Shown: positions 44,288 to 56,616 of the stretch, piece by piece
Numbering within the stretch: position 1 is the stretch's first letter
Layout of the letters: each line of letters begins with the position of its first letter
Translations under genes and position numbers: made by a program
From: Candidatus Rokuibacteriota bacterium
GTDB taxonomy: Bacteria > Methylomirabilota > Methylomirabilia > Rokubacteriales > CSP1-6
Length of the DNA: 64,000 nucleotides
NCBI GenBank assembly: GCA_023248995.1
Contig: JAHFDN010000006.1
Coordinates: 1 to 64,000, forward strand
Reading direction: 5' to 3'
Notes under the pieces: model-generated
Databases searched by the model: none
What the model was told of the DNA's origin: nothing
Seen by the model: only the letters and a program-made list of their open reading frames with translations

Positions 44288-45685
44288 TCAACGCCCGCCG
44301 GACCCCACGGTGGCCTGGCCCTCGAGGGCGTAGGCAGTCTCCGAATGTTGAGACAGGTCGAGCCCCGCCATCTCTTCGTCCGCGCTTACCCGGAGACCCA
44401 TGACGGCATCGATGATCTTCAGGATAATCGTGGTCCCGACGAACGCCAGGACCCACGAGGCCACGATGGCCACGATCTGAATTCCCACCTGGCCCGGGTT
44501 TCCGTACAAGAGCCCGTCGCCGCCGTCGGGGTTGATCGTCTTCGTGGCGAAGAAGCCCGTGGCGAGCGCGCCCCAGGTTCCCCCCACGCCGTGGACGCCC
44601 ACCACGTCCAGCGAATCGTCGTACCCCAGCTTCGTCTTCACGTTGCAGGCGGTGTAGCAGAGGAAGCCGGCCACGGCGCCGATGACGATCGAGGCCATCG
44701 GGGTCACGTAGCCCGAGGCGGGGGTGATCGCCACCAGTCCCGCCACGGCCCCCGAAGCGGCCCCCAGCACGGTGGGCTTGCCGCGGGCAGCCCACTCCGA
44801 AAACATCCATCCGAGCGCCGCTGCCGCCGTGGCGGTGTTGGTCACCACGAACGCGCTGGTCGCCAGGGCACCCGCGCTGATGGCGCTCCCGGCGTTGAAG
44901 CCGAACCAGCCAAACCAGAGGAGCGCCGCGCCGGTCACCGTCAGCGGCAGGTTGTGCGGGCGTAAGGGCTCGTGGCCGTACCCCTTCCGCTTGCCCATGA
45001 TCAGGGCCGCGGCCAGGGCGGAGACCCCGGAGCTGATGTGCACGACCGTCCCGCCGGCGAAGTCGAGGGCGCCCCGGTTCTTGAGCCAGCCCCCCGTCCC
45101 CCAAACCCAGTGCGCCAGCGGATCATAGATGAAGGTGGCCCAGGCCAGGGTGAAGACGATGAACGACGAGAACTTCATCCGCTCGGCGAAGGCCCCGGTG
45201 ATCAGCGCGGGCGTGATGACGGCGAACATGAGCTGGAAGACCATGTAGGCCTGGTGAGGGACGGTGGCGCCGTAGTCGGGGTTCGGCTGAAGGCCCACGC
45301 CCTGGAGGCCGATCCACTCGAGGCCGCCGACGATGCCTCCCTTGTCCGGGCCGAAGGCCAGGCTGTACCCCCAGAGGACCCACTGCACCGAGATCAGCGC
45401 CAGGATGATGAAGCTCTGCATGATCGTGCCCAGGGCGTTCTTCGAGCGCACCATGCCGCCGTAGAAGAGCGCGAGCCCCGGCGCTGTCATGAGGAGAACC
45501 AGGGCCGACGAGGTCAAGAGCCAGGCCGTGTCCCCCGAGTCAATCTTGGGGGGTGGCGCCGGCGCCGCCGCTGCCGGGGCCGCCGGGGCCGGCGCCTGCT
45601 CTGCCCAGACGAGGGCCGACCCGGAGATGGAAAGCACCAGGAAAAAGATCGCCAACGCGATTGTCGAGCGTCTCGTCGTCGTCAC
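44288..45685 (-). CDS. amt: Ammonium transporter (second copy)
   Basis: A 465-residue Amt channel starting at GTG 45685 with GGAGGGA upstream. A signal-like segment (LAIFFLVLSISGSALVWA) is followed by a short Ala/Pro linker, then the channel. The conserved helix-1 block is DTAWLLTSSALVLLMTAPGL. The twin His regions are GGTVVHISSGVSALAAAL near residue 205 and VVGVHGVGGTWGAL near residue 375. It is translated 19 bp after glnK, the usual order, and has a C-terminal tail with the GlnK-responsive Asp/Glu cluster. Confidence 0.94.
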   Translation of the reverse strand: MTTTRRSTIALAIFFLVLSISGSALVWAEQAPAPAAPAAAAPAPPPKIDSGDTAWLLTSSALVLLMTAPGLALFYGGMVRSKNALGTIMQSFIILALISVQWVLWGYSLAFGPDKGGIVGGLEWIGLQGVGLQPNPDYGATVPHQAYMVFQLMFAVITPALITGAFAERMKFSSFIVFTLAWATFIYDPLAHWVWGTGGWLKNRGALDFAGGTVVHISSGVSALAAALIMGKRKGYGHEPLRPHNLPLTVTGAALLWFGWFGFNAGSAISAGALATSAFVVTNTATAAAALGWMFSEWAARGKPTVLGAASGAVAGLVAITPASGYVTPMASIVIGAVAGFLCYTACNVKTKLGYDDSLDVVGVHGVGGTWGALATGFFATKTINPDGGDGLLYGNPGQVGIQIVAIVASWVLAFVGTTIILKIIDAVMGLRVSADEEMAGLDLSQHSETAYALEGQATVGSGGR

Positions 45686-45704
45686 GGTCCCTCCTCCCTT
45701 ATCT

Positions 45705-46181
<477 letters not shown>

Positions 46182-46217
46182 TGAAGGAGGGGTGCTTTGT
46201 TCTTGGGCAGGGACGTC

Positions 46218-46312
46218 CCCTCACCCCGACCCGACCGCAAGGGTCGGGTGCCCGCTAAGGAAGGCTCGCTTCGCTCGCGCCTTGCGTGAAGGGGGGAGAA
46301 AAGGTGAGGGGC
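46218..46312. repeat. Dispersed GC hairpin repeat, expanded copy 3
   Basis: CCCCTCACC (46218-46226) pairs with GGTGAGGGG (46304-46312), the same outer arms as copy 2. The interior is different and longer and holds its own CGACCC/GGGTCG stem. It ends 5 bp before the activator gene's stop codon. Confidence 0.65.
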
Positions 46313-46317
46313 AGCAT

Positions 46318-47672
<1,355 letters not shown>

Positions 47673-47676
<4 letters not shown>

Positions 47677-49151
47677 GGCTGCCTCACCGGCAGGACGACC
47701 CGCACGCGGGTCCCCTGTCCGAGCCGGCTGTCGATGTCAATCCGACCGCCGTGGAGGTCCACGACCGAGCGGGAGATGGCCATCCCGAGGCCGGTCCCGT
47801 GCGGCTTGGTGGTGAAGAACAGGTCGAACACTCGGGAGAGCGTCTCCTCGGACATGCCGCAGCCGGAGTCCTCCACCGTCACCCTCAGCATGTCCCCCTC
47901 GCGGTCGTAGGCGACACCCACGCCGAGCGTCCCTTCGTCCCCCATGGCGTCCAGCGCGTTCAGCAGGAGGTTCAAAAAGACCTTGCGCATTTCGCGCGGA
48001 TCCAGAAATGCCACGGGGATGTCGGGCTCGTCTTCCCGCGCCACGCGGATCCGCCGCCCCGCCAGGCGGTCCTGGGCGAGCGAGAGGCAGTCGTCCAGGA
48101 GCTGGGGCACGTTGACGTTCTCCTGCTTGAGCTCGGGAGGACGACCGAACGCCGTGATCTCGGTCACCAGGTCCGCCAGATGATCCACCGCGTGCCCGAT
48201 TTTCTGGGCCAGCCCGGCGAGCTCGGGATCCGACCCGGCGGCGAGTCGCTTCTCCAGGTGGCGGGCGTAGAGCTTCAGCCCGCCGAGCGGGTTCTTCAGT
48301 TCATGGGCGACCTGGGTGGCCATGCGCCCAAGCGCGGCGAGCGCGCCGCTACGAAGCTGGGAGAGCTCGTGGGCGTTCTTGAGGGCCACCGCGGCCTGAA
48401 AGGAGAAAAGCGCCAAGAGCTCCAGGTCTTCCTCCGTCGGGGAGACGCGCTCGGCGCACTCCACCACGAGCGCCCCGACGGGGCCGTTCTTCACCACGAG
48501 GGGCGCCGCCAGCGCCACCCGCCCGTCCTCCCCCGTCACCCTCGTGGGCGCCCCCTTCTCGATGGCGGCGGCCGCCGCGGCCTGGAGCGGCTCCCACGCC
48601 TTGGGCTGGGTCCCCGCGCTCGCCATCGGGACGACTTGGCCGCCCTCGAAGAGAAAGACGACCGCGCGCTCGGCCTCCGTCGCCTCCACGGTCGCCTGGG
48701 CGACGGCGTCGAGGATCCGCTCCACGATCCCCGACGACGCGAGGGTCTCCCCCACGGCCTTGAGCCGCCCCCGGTCGCGCGTCCATCGCCGTTCCGACAG
48801 GGCCCGCCCCACCCGGGCCCGGAGCTCATCGGGGATGAAAGGCTTCGTGAGATAGTCGAAGGCTCCACGCTGAATCGCAGCCACGGCGTCGCCAACGGCG
48901 CCGGGCGCGGTCATGATCAGCACCGGCAACCCCGGCTGGCGGGCGTGGGCCGCCTCGATCAGGGCGAGGCCGTCCGTGGGCTCCATCCTGAGGTCGAAGA
49001 GCGCAAGCTCGAACCCGCCCGACTCGAGAGCGGCCAGGGCTTCGCGCGAGCTGCCGACCGCCTTCACCGCCAGCCCGAAGTCCTCCAGCCGAACCTCCAG
49101 CACCCGGCGGCTCTCCGGATCGTCGTCAAGCACGAGCACCTGCCCCTTCAC
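47673..49151 (-). CDS. Receiver-GAF-histidine kinase
   Basis: A 492-residue signalling protein in the order receiver, GAF, HisKA, HATPase. The receiver (1-120) has phospho-Asp in LALFDLRMEPTDGLAL near residue 52. A GAF domain (about 145-255) follows. The H box is ATQVAHELKNPLGGLKLY near residue 285, with N box VFLNLLLNALDAMGDEG, G1 DSGCGMSEE and G2 GTGLGMAI. No membrane helix, so it is a soluble sensor. It overlaps the NtrC-type gene by 4 nt and is its likely partner, in place of classical NtrB. Confidence 0.92.
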
Positions 49152-49489
49152 TGCCCCGTCTCCTCTGGCCCGCCCTGAGAAAAATCCCTGCGTGCCAACA
49201 CGTTCGATTTCGACAGTAGCACAAGGCCTCGGCTAGTGTCACGAGTCCGACACTCGCCAGGGGGTGCCGTCAGAGCCTGAACGCGCCCGGCGGCCTGCCC
49301 CCCGGCCATCCGGTCAATTTCTCCTCTTAACTCAACGGGTTCACGGCGCGAGGTCATCGGGCCCCCGTGGATCTTGTGCAAGGTCAGGGCCGAACGGCAC
49401 GGAAGCCGCCCCCGTTGCAAACCGGCCTCCCCTGCCCTACCATGAGGCGTCGGGGCTCCTCCCGCCGTGCACCTCTCAAGGAGGCTTCC
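49152..49489. other. Divergent 338-bp intergenic region
   Basis: No gene is credible here. It must hold the promoters of the kinase (left) and the F420 cluster (right). AGTGTC (49235-49240) and GACACT (49249-49254) form an inverted repeat around ACGAGTCC. CGTGCCA at 49191-49197 resembles half of a sigma-54 box but lacks the partner GC element. AAGGAGG at 49479-49485 is the ribosome site of the next gene. Confidence 0.5.
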
Positions 49490-50452
49490 GTGCACTTCGG
49501 CTTCTCGCTCCCGGGCCGCGGGCCGCTCGCCAAGCCCGACCTGCTCCTGAGACTCGCCCAGAAGGGGGACGCGCTCGGCTACGCCTCGCTCTTCGTCACC
49601 GATCACGTCGTCCTGCCGACCAGCAACGTTTCCAAGTACCCCTATCATCCGTCGGGCCAGTTCCCGGGCGGCGCGGACCAGGATTATCTCGAGCCGCTCA
49701 CCCTGCTGGCGTTCCTGGCGGCGGCCACCCGGAAGATCCGCCTGGGCACGAGCGTCCTGATCATCCCGTACCGCAACCCGGTCGTCACGGCGAAGATGCT
49801 GGCCACTCTCGACGTCCTCTCGGGCGGCCGCGTGATCCTCGGCTGCGGCGTCGGCTGGCTCGAGGAAGAGTTCGCGGCGCTCAAAGCTCCCCCGTTCGGC
49901 GAGCGCGGCAGGGTGACGGACGAGTACCTGAGGCTGATGCGCGAGTGCTGGACCAAGGACCGGATTGATTTCAAGGGGACGTACTACCAAGCCCGCGACA
50001 TCGTGTTCAGGCCAAAGCCGCTCCAGAAGGGCGGGATCCCCATCTGGATCGGTGGCCACACCGACGGGGCGCTCCGCCGCGCGGGCGAGCTCGGGGACGG
50101 CTGGCATCCCATCGGCCTTCGCCCGCCAGCCCTGCTTCACCCGCCCGAGTACGCGGAAAAGGTCAAGCAGATCCACGCGTGGGCGACCCGGGCCGGACGA
50201 GATCCGAAGGAGATCACGCTGACCTTCCGCGCGCCGATGGAGGTCTGGCCGAAACGGGCCAAGCCGGCGGCGGGCGCCCGCCAGCTCTTCAAGGGCACGG
50301 CCGCCCAGGTCATCGAGGACATCCGGCAGTACCAGGCGCTCGGCGTCACCCATTTCGTCTTCGACTTCACCACGTCCGACGACAAGGCGGCGGGCGCGAA
50401 TATGGAACGCTTCGCCGAGGATGTGCGCCCCAAGGTCAGGCGCGCTCCATGA
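49490..50452 (+). CDS. LLM-class F420-dependent oxidoreductase
   Basis: A 320-residue TIM-barrel enzyme of the luciferase-like group that uses reduced F420. It starts at GTG 49490 with AAGGAGG. The family blocks are VHFGFSLPGRGPLAKPD, IRLGTSVLIIPYRNPVVTAK near residue 83, LDVLSGGRVILGCGVGWLEE near residue 105 and GIPIWIGGHTDGALRRAGEL near residue 180. It is the first gene of a tightly overlapping F420 synthesis cluster, which supports F420 rather than FMN. Substrate unknown. Confidence 0.9.
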   Translation: MHFGFSLPGRGPLAKPDLLLRLAQKGDALGYASLFVTDHVVLPTSNVSKYPYHPSGQFPGGADQDYLEPLTLLAFLAAATRKIRLGTSVLIIPYRNPVVTAKMLATLDVLSGGRVILGCGVGWLEEEFAALKAPPFGERGRVTDEYLRLMRECWTKDRIDFKGTYYQARDIVFRPKPLQKGGIPIWIGGHTDGALRRAGELGDGWHPIGLRPPALLHPPEYAEKVKQIHAWATRAGRDPKEITLTFRAPMEVWPKRAKPAAGARQLFKGTAAQVIEDIRQYQALGVTHFVFDFTTSDDKAAGANMERFAEDVRPKVRRAP

Positions 50453-50889
50453 AGGCACCGCTCGTCTCCCCGGAGGTCGGCCGGTTCCTGCGCGTGGCGC
50501 GGGTCGCCCGCCTCGGCACGGCGGATGCCGGCGGCCAGCCGCTGGTGGTCCCGATCTGCTACGCCTTCGACGGCCGTCACTGCTACTCCGCCCTGGACGC
50601 CAAGCCGAAGCGGAAGGCGCCGGCCCAGCTTCGGCGGGTGACGAACATCCGCGAAAACCCGCGCGTCTCCGTCCTCGTGGATCACTACGAAGAAGACTGG
50701 AAGCGGCTCCGTTACGTCCTGCTCGAGGGGCGGGCCGACGTCCTGACGGAAGGCGAGGAGTTCACCCACGCGATAGACCTGCTGCTCGAGAAGTACCCGC
50801 AGTACCGCGCGATGCACCTGGACCGCCGCACCGGGCTCGTGATCAAGATCACCCCCGAGCGGGTGATCGAGTGGAGCGGCGCGGCATGA
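50449..50889 (+). CDS. PPOX-class F420-dependent protein (TIGR03668-like)
   Basis: A 146-residue split-barrel protein of the pyridoxamine-phosphate-oxidase fold. It has RVARLGTADAGGQPLVVPICYAF near residues 18-40, LDAKPKRKAPAQLRRVTNI near residue 48 and LVDHYEEDWKRLRYVLLEG near residue 78. These fit the Rv0121-type F420 group. Its ATG overlaps the LLM stop (ATGA) and its stop overlaps cofG (ATGA). It probably uses F420 made by this cluster. Confidence 0.86.
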   Translation: MKAPLVSPEVGRFLRVARVARLGTADAGGQPLVVPICYAFDGRHCYSALDAKPKRKAPAQLRRVTNIRENPRVSVLVDHYEEDWKRLRYVLLEGRADVLTEGEEFTHAIDLLLEKYPQYRAMHLDRRTGLVIKITPERVIEWSGAA

Positions 50890-52050
50890 GGAACGCCCTA
50901 CGCGCGCTCGACCGGGCCGAGGCAGGCCTCGCGCTGAGCCGGGCCGAGGCCCTGAGCCTGCTCGGCGTCCCCGACGTCCAGTTACCCGCGCTCCTCACCG
51001 CGGCGGCCGCGGCGCGGGACCGGGGGCGGGGGCGCCGCGTCACGTTCTCGAAAAAGGTCTTCGTCCCGCTGACGACCCTCTGCCGGGACTACTGCGGCTA
51101 CTGCACGTTCCGACGGGACCCCGGCGAGCCCGGCGCCCACACGATGACCCCCGATGAGGTGCTCGCGCTGGTCCAGGCGGGGGCCCGTCTCGGGGCGAAG
51201 GAGGCGCTTTTCTCCCTCGGCGACCGCCCGGAAACCCTCTTCGCCGAGCACCGCGACTTCCTCCGGCGGAGGGGACACCGGACGACGCTCGGCTATCTGA
51301 GACACGTCTGCGAGGCGGTCCTCAGGGAGTCACCGCTTCTGCCTCACGCGAACCCGGGCGTCATGGGCGAGCGCGACCTGGCGGCCCTCCGCGAGGTCAC
51401 CGTCAGCATGGGGCTCATGCTCGAGACCACGTCGGAGCGGCTCTTGGGCCCCGGGATGGCCCACGACCGGGCGCCCGACAAGGTGCCGGCGCGGCGCCTT
51501 CGCACCATCGAGCTGGCCGGCAAGCTCCAGATCCCCTTCACCACCGGCATCCTGATCGGCATCGGGGAGACGGCGGCGGAGCGCGTGGACGCGCTCCTCG
51601 CCATCCGCGAGCTCCACGAGCGCTACGGCCACATCCAGGAGGTCATCGTCCAGAACTTCCGGGCCAAGCCCCGCATCCCGATGAGCCGGCAGCCCGAGCC
51701 GTCGGCGGGCGAGATGCTCCGCACGCTCGCGGTCGCGCGACTCGTCCTCGGACCGGAGATGAACCTCCAGGCCCCGCCCAACCTGTCAGGGGACACCTAT
51801 CCGAGACTCCTCGACGCGGGCCTCAATGACTGGGGCGGCATCTCGCCGCTCACGGTGGACCACATCAACCCCGAGGCCCCCTGGCCCCTGATCCGCGAGC
51901 TGAGGCGAGCCACCGAGGCGGCAGGCCTCGAGCTTCGCGAGCGGCTGGCCATCTACCCCGAATACGTCTTGCGCCCCGAGTTCCTGGCCGAGGGCCTGCG
52001 CCCCCGCGTCCGGGCCCTCGTAGACGACGAGGGCTACGTGAGGAGCGAGT

Positions 52051-52073
<23 letters not shown>
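50886..52073 (+). CDS. cofG: FO synthase subunit CofG
   Basis: A 395-residue radical-SAM enzyme that, with CofH, makes the deazaflavin FO from tyrosine and the riboflavin precursor. The cluster motif CRDYCGYCTF is near residue 63. The conserved GILIGIGETAAERVDALLAI and NFRAKPRIPM segments are as expected. CofG is separate here, as in archaea and many bacteria, not fused as in actinobacterial FbiC. It overlaps cofH by 23 bp. Confidence 0.94.
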
Positions 52074-53325
<1,252 letters not shown>

Positions 53326-53408
53326 CCTTGCGCTCGGCGGTCGCTGGATTACAATACGACCCTGGCTTCGTTTGTCTTTCTTCACCCCAACGCTGAGGAG
53401 GATGCTCC

Positions 53409-53696
53409 ATGGGCAAGTCCATGACCAAGTCAGCCACCATCGCTCACCTGGCCGGCAAGGCCACGCTCTCGAAGAAACAGGTGACGATGGTGCTCGAGCA
53501 GCTCGCCACGCTGGCCGCCAAGGAAGCCAGGAACGGCTTCGTGATCCCCGGCCTCGGGAAACTGGCGCTCCGCAACCGCGCCGCGCGGATGGGGCGCAAT
53601 CCGCAGACGGGCGAGCCGATCAAGATTCCCGCCAAGCGCGTGGTCAGGTTCCGGGTGGCCAAGGCCATGAAGGACGCCGTGCTTGGGAAGAAGTAA
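53409..53696 (+). CDS. HU-family DNA-binding protein
   Basis: A 95-residue histone-like protein. It has the dimer core IAHLAGKATLSKKQVTMVLE and the DNA arm with RMGRNPQTGEPIKIPAKRVV, then the final helix VAKAMKDAVLG. The arm's apical Pro is present. It is preceded by GCTGAGGAGGATG-type ribosome sequence. It interrupts the F420 genes, yet the downstream GNAT gene begins inside its end. It may be co-transcribed or have its own promoter in the 83-bp gap. Confidence 0.93.
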   Translation: MGKSMTKSATIAHLAGKATLSKKQVTMVLEQLATLAAKEARNGFVIPGLGKLALRNRAARMGRNPQTGEPIKIPAKRVVRFRVAKAMKDAVLGKK

Positions 53697-54264
53697 ACCC
53701 TCGCGGGCCGGGACACGGGCGGCCCCGGTTCCGGCCCCCCACCCCCCGGCGGCCTCGCGGGCGCCCGAGGGGGTGCGGCTCGGGCCGCTCGACGGCGAGA
53801 CGGAGGATGCGCGACGGCTCTTCAGCTATGCGGGGGCCGGGATGCCGGCGGCCTCGCCAGGCGAGTTCGGATGGGGCGCCTGGATCGGAGAAGGAAGTGA
53901 GGGCCGCCGTCTCATCGGCGCGGTCCTGCTCGAAAGCACGGGCGCGACCGGTTTCGTCCACGGGCCGGTAGTCGTCGTCGACCCGGGCCTTCCTCAAGAG
54001 GTCGAGCCCGTCGAGATCGCCGCCCACCTCCTCGCCGCTCTCGTCCCCCACGCGACCGCGAGCGGCATCGACACGCTCTTCGCGCGCCCCCAGGGCCTGG
54101 ACCGGGTGTGGGTGCGCTTCGGCTTCATCCCCGTTCCGGAGGCGGACCTCCCGGCGGCGTTCAGACGGCGGCCCGGAACCGGGCTCTTCGCGTGGCGAGG
54201 CGGGACGGCGCTCTGGTCGTCGCGCCGGCGGGCGAAGGACGGCGCCGCCGAGCCTCGCCCCTGA
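53683..54264 (+). CDS. GNAT-like acetyltransferase, uncertain start
   Basis: Up to 193 residues from TTG 53683; GTG 53773 is a good alternative that removes a Pro/Ala-rich head. The core VRLGPLDGETEDARRLFSYA and the C-terminal GLDRVWVRFGFIPVPEADLP look like a short GNAT fold, but the acetyl-CoA loop is not clear. Its stop overlaps cofD (TGATG), so it is translated with F420 genes. Its role, if any, in F420 metabolism is unknown. Confidence 0.55.
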   Translation: MGRSKPSRAGTRAAPVPAPHPPAASRAPEGVRLGPLDGETEDARRLFSYAGAGMPAASPGEFGWGAWIGEGSEGRRLIGAVLLESTGATGFVHGPVVVVDPGLPQEVEPVEIAAHLLAALVPHATASGIDTLFARPQGLDRVWVRFGFIPVPEADLPAAFRRRPGTGLFAWRGGTALWSSRRRAKDGAAEPRP

Positions 54265-55190
54265 TGCGCGTCACCGCGCTCGCCGGGGGAACGGGCGCCG
54301 CCAAGTTCCTGCGAGGGCTGACGGCCGTCATCGCCCCCGAGCAGGTCACGGTGATCGGCAACACGGGCGACGACGCGCTCATCTGGGGTCTCCACGTCTC
54401 GCCCGACCTCGATACCGTCATCTACGCCCTCGCCGGTCTCCTCGACGAAAGCAAGGGGTGGGGAATCCGCGGCGACAGCTTCCGCTGCCTGGCGGCCATG
54501 GCCACCCTCGGCCGGGAGACGTGGTTCAACCTGGGCGACCGGGACCTGGCCACTCACCTCTTCAGGACCGAGCGCCTCCGCACGGGCGAAAGCCTGAGCC
54601 AAGTGACCGACGCCCTCCGGCGCACGTTGGGCGTCGGCAGCCGGATCCTCCCGGCCTCCGACGCCCCCGTCAGCACCCGCATCCTGACGCCTGAGGGCTG
54701 GCTCGGCTTTCAGGAGTTCTTCGTCCGGGAAAAGGCTCGGCCCGAGGTCCTCGACGTGGCCTACGCCGGGGCCGACCTCGCCCACCCGGCTCCCGGCGTG
54801 CTGGAGGCCATCGAAATGGCCACGGCGATCCTCGTCTGCCCGTCGAATCCCATCACGTCCATCGGGCCGATCCTCGCCGTCCCCGGCATCGTCGACGCGC
54901 TCGGCGCCGCGCGCGGAGAGATCCTGGCCATCAGCCCGATCGTCGGGGACGCCCCCGTGAGCGGTCCGGCGGGGAAGCTGATGGCCGCCCGAGGGCTCTC
55001 CGTGTCCGCGACGGGCGTCGCGCGCTTCTATCGCCCGTGGCTCGATACGCTCGTCCTCGACCGCCGGGATGAAGCGCTCCTCTCCTCTCTCCAGGAGCTC
55101 GGCGTGACGCCGGTGCTCGCGGACACGCTCATGACCGATCGGGAGAAGGCCGAAGCCCTGGCGCGGCGCGTGCTGGAGCTCCTCACGTGA
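54264..55190 (+). CDS. cofD: 2-phospho-L-lactate transferase CofD
   Basis: A 308-residue enzyme joining FO with a guanylyl-activated phospholactate or PEP unit. It has VTALAGGTGAAKFLRGLTAV at residues 3-22, NTGDDALIWGLHVSPDLDT near residue 35, and SNPITSIGPILAVPGI near residue 195. ATG 54264 shares a base with the GNAT stop. The longer in-frame upstream extension is rejected because it lacks family homology. It overlaps cofC by 4 nt (GTGA). Confidence 0.96.
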   Translation: MRVTALAGGTGAAKFLRGLTAVIAPEQVTVIGNTGDDALIWGLHVSPDLDTVIYALAGLLDESKGWGIRGDSFRCLAAMATLGRETWFNLGDRDLATHLFRTERLRTGESLSQVTDALRRTLGVGSRILPASDAPVSTRILTPEGWLGFQEFFVREKARPEVLDVAYAGADLAHPAPGVLEAIEMATAILVCPSNPITSIGPILAVPGIVDALGAARGEILAISPIVGDAPVSGPAGKLMAARGLSVSATGVARFYRPWLDTLVLDRRDEALLSSLQELGVTPVLADTLMTDREKAEALARRVLELLT

Positions 55191-55837
55191 CGACGGTCGC
55201 GGCCGTCCCCGTCAAGGACCTGGACAACGCCAAGCAGCGGCTGATCCCGGTTCTGTCGCCCGCCGAGCGCCGAGCCCTGGCCCAGGCGATGCTGGAAGAC
55301 GTCCTCGGCGCGCTCTCCCGCGCGGGGCTCGACGCGGTCTGGGTCGTCACCCGCGACCGGGAGGTCGTGGAGCTGGCGCGCCGCTTCGCCGTGACGATCC
55401 TGGAAGAGGCGGAGAACCGAGGCCACACCGAGGCCGTCACCCTTGCCCAAGCCCAGGCGACCCGAATGGGCGCCGACCGGTTCCTCACGATCCCGGGAGA
55501 CGTCCCGCGGGTCACCGCCGACGAGATCCGGGCCGTGTGCCGGGTCGCCGAGCCGGGGCGGTCGGCGGTCTTCGTCCCCTCGCGCTCCGGCTTCGGGACC
55601 AACGCGGCGCTCTTGTCCCCGCCCGCCGTCATGCCCTTCAAGTTCGGCGAGCCCTCCTTCGCGAACCACCTGAGCGCGGCGAGGACGCGGGGACTCGAGC
55701 CCCGCGTCCTCGAGCTGCCGGGGCTCGGCCTCGACATTGACGGCCCCGAGGACCTCACGACGCTGGCCACCGGGCCGGATGGGACGGAGAGCGCGCGCCT
55801 GCTCCGCTCCTGGGGCTTCCCCCGCCGCCCGGCATGA
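55187..55837 (+). CDS. cofC: 2-phospho-L-lactate/PEP guanylyltransferase CofC
   Basis: A 216-residue nucleotidyltransferase starting at GTG 55187. VAAVPVKDLDNAKQRLIPVL at the N-terminus is the NTP-binding loop. FLTIPGDVPRVTADEIRAV near residue 100 and FGTNAALLSPPAVMPFKFGE near residue 137 are as in CofC/FbiD. Whether it uses phospholactate or phosphoenolpyruvate cannot be read from sequence. It overlaps both neighbours by 4 nt. Confidence 0.94.
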   Translation: MTTVAAVPVKDLDNAKQRLIPVLSPAERRALAQAMLEDVLGALSRAGLDAVWVVTRDREVVELARRFAVTILEEAENRGHTEAVTLAQAQATRMGADRFLTIPGDVPRVTADEIRAVCRVAEPGRSAVFVPSRSGFGTNAALLSPPAVMPFKFGEPSFANHLSAARTRGLEPRVLELPGLGLDIDGPEDLTTLATGPDGTESARLLRSWGFPRRPA

Positions 55838-56586
55838 CGCCGCGCTACGAGATCATCGGGGTCGTCGGCCTGCCCGAGATCCGGACGGGGGACGACTTGG
55901 GTCGCCTCATCGTCCTGGGCACCGCCGCCCAGGCCACGCCCCTCAGGGACGGAGACCTGCTCGTCGTCAGCCAGAAGATCGTGTCGAAGTCCGAGGGGCG
56001 GGTCGTCCGCCTGGCGGACGTGACTCCTTCAACCGCGGCGCGCGCCATGGCGCGCGAGCTCGGCAAAGACCCGCGGTTGGTCGAGCTGATTCTCGGGGAG
56101 TCACGGCGGGTGGTGAGGATGGACAAGGGGGTGCTGCTCGTCGAGACCCACCACGGCTGGATCTGCGCCAACGGCGGCGTGGACCAGTCCAACGTGGACC
56201 TGGACGCCGCCTCCCTGCTCCCGGAAGACCCCGACCGCTCGGCCCAGCTCCTCCGCGAGCGCGTCCACGGGCTCACCGGGATGGATGTCCCGGTCATCGT
56301 CTCGGACACCTTCGGCCGGCCGTGGCGGGAGGGCCTCACGAACGTCGCGATCGGGGTCGCGGGCCTCCAGCCGATCCGGAGCTACATCGGCGTCCGGGAC
56401 CCGGCGGGGCACACGCTCCAGGCCACGCTCCTGGCCCTGGCCGACGAGCTGGCGGGCGCGGCCGAGCCGGTCATGGGGAAGCTCAGCCGGATCCCGGTCA
56501 CGATCGTCCGCGGCCTCGCCTTCGAGCGCGCCGAGCAAACCTCCAAGGCGCTCCTCCGTGATCCCTCGCGCGACCTATTCCGCTAG
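55834..56586 (+). CDS. cofE: Coenzyme F420-0:L-glutamate ligase CofE
   Basis: A 250-residue ligase that adds glutamate residues to F420-0. It has VVSQKIVSKSEGRVV near residue 45, ICANGGVDQSNVDLD near residue 110 and IVSDTFGRPWREGLTNVAIG near residue 153. It is the single-domain archaeal-type enzyme, without the FMN reductase domain of actinobacterial FbiB. The missing last reduction of dehydro-F420 would need another enzyme, possibly outside the window. Last F420 gene. Confidence 0.95.
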   Translation: MTPRYEIIGVVGLPEIRTGDDLGRLIVLGTAAQATPLRDGDLLVVSQKIVSKSEGRVVRLADVTPSTAARAMARELGKDPRLVELILGESRRVVRMDKGVLLVETHHGWICANGGVDQSNVDLDAASLLPEDPDRSAQLLRERVHGLTGMDVPVIVSDTFGRPWREGLTNVAIGVAGLQPIRSYIGVRDPAGHTLQATLLALADELAGAAEPVMGKLSRIPVTIVRGLAFERAEQTSKALLRDPSRDLFR

Positions 56587-56616
56587 GGTATGATGGGGCC
56601 TCAGCGGACAAGGGCT

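Noticed and set aside
49191-49197. Sigma-54 promoter before the kinase gene
   Set aside because: CGTGCCA matches the -24 half but the -12 GC is missing at the required spacing.
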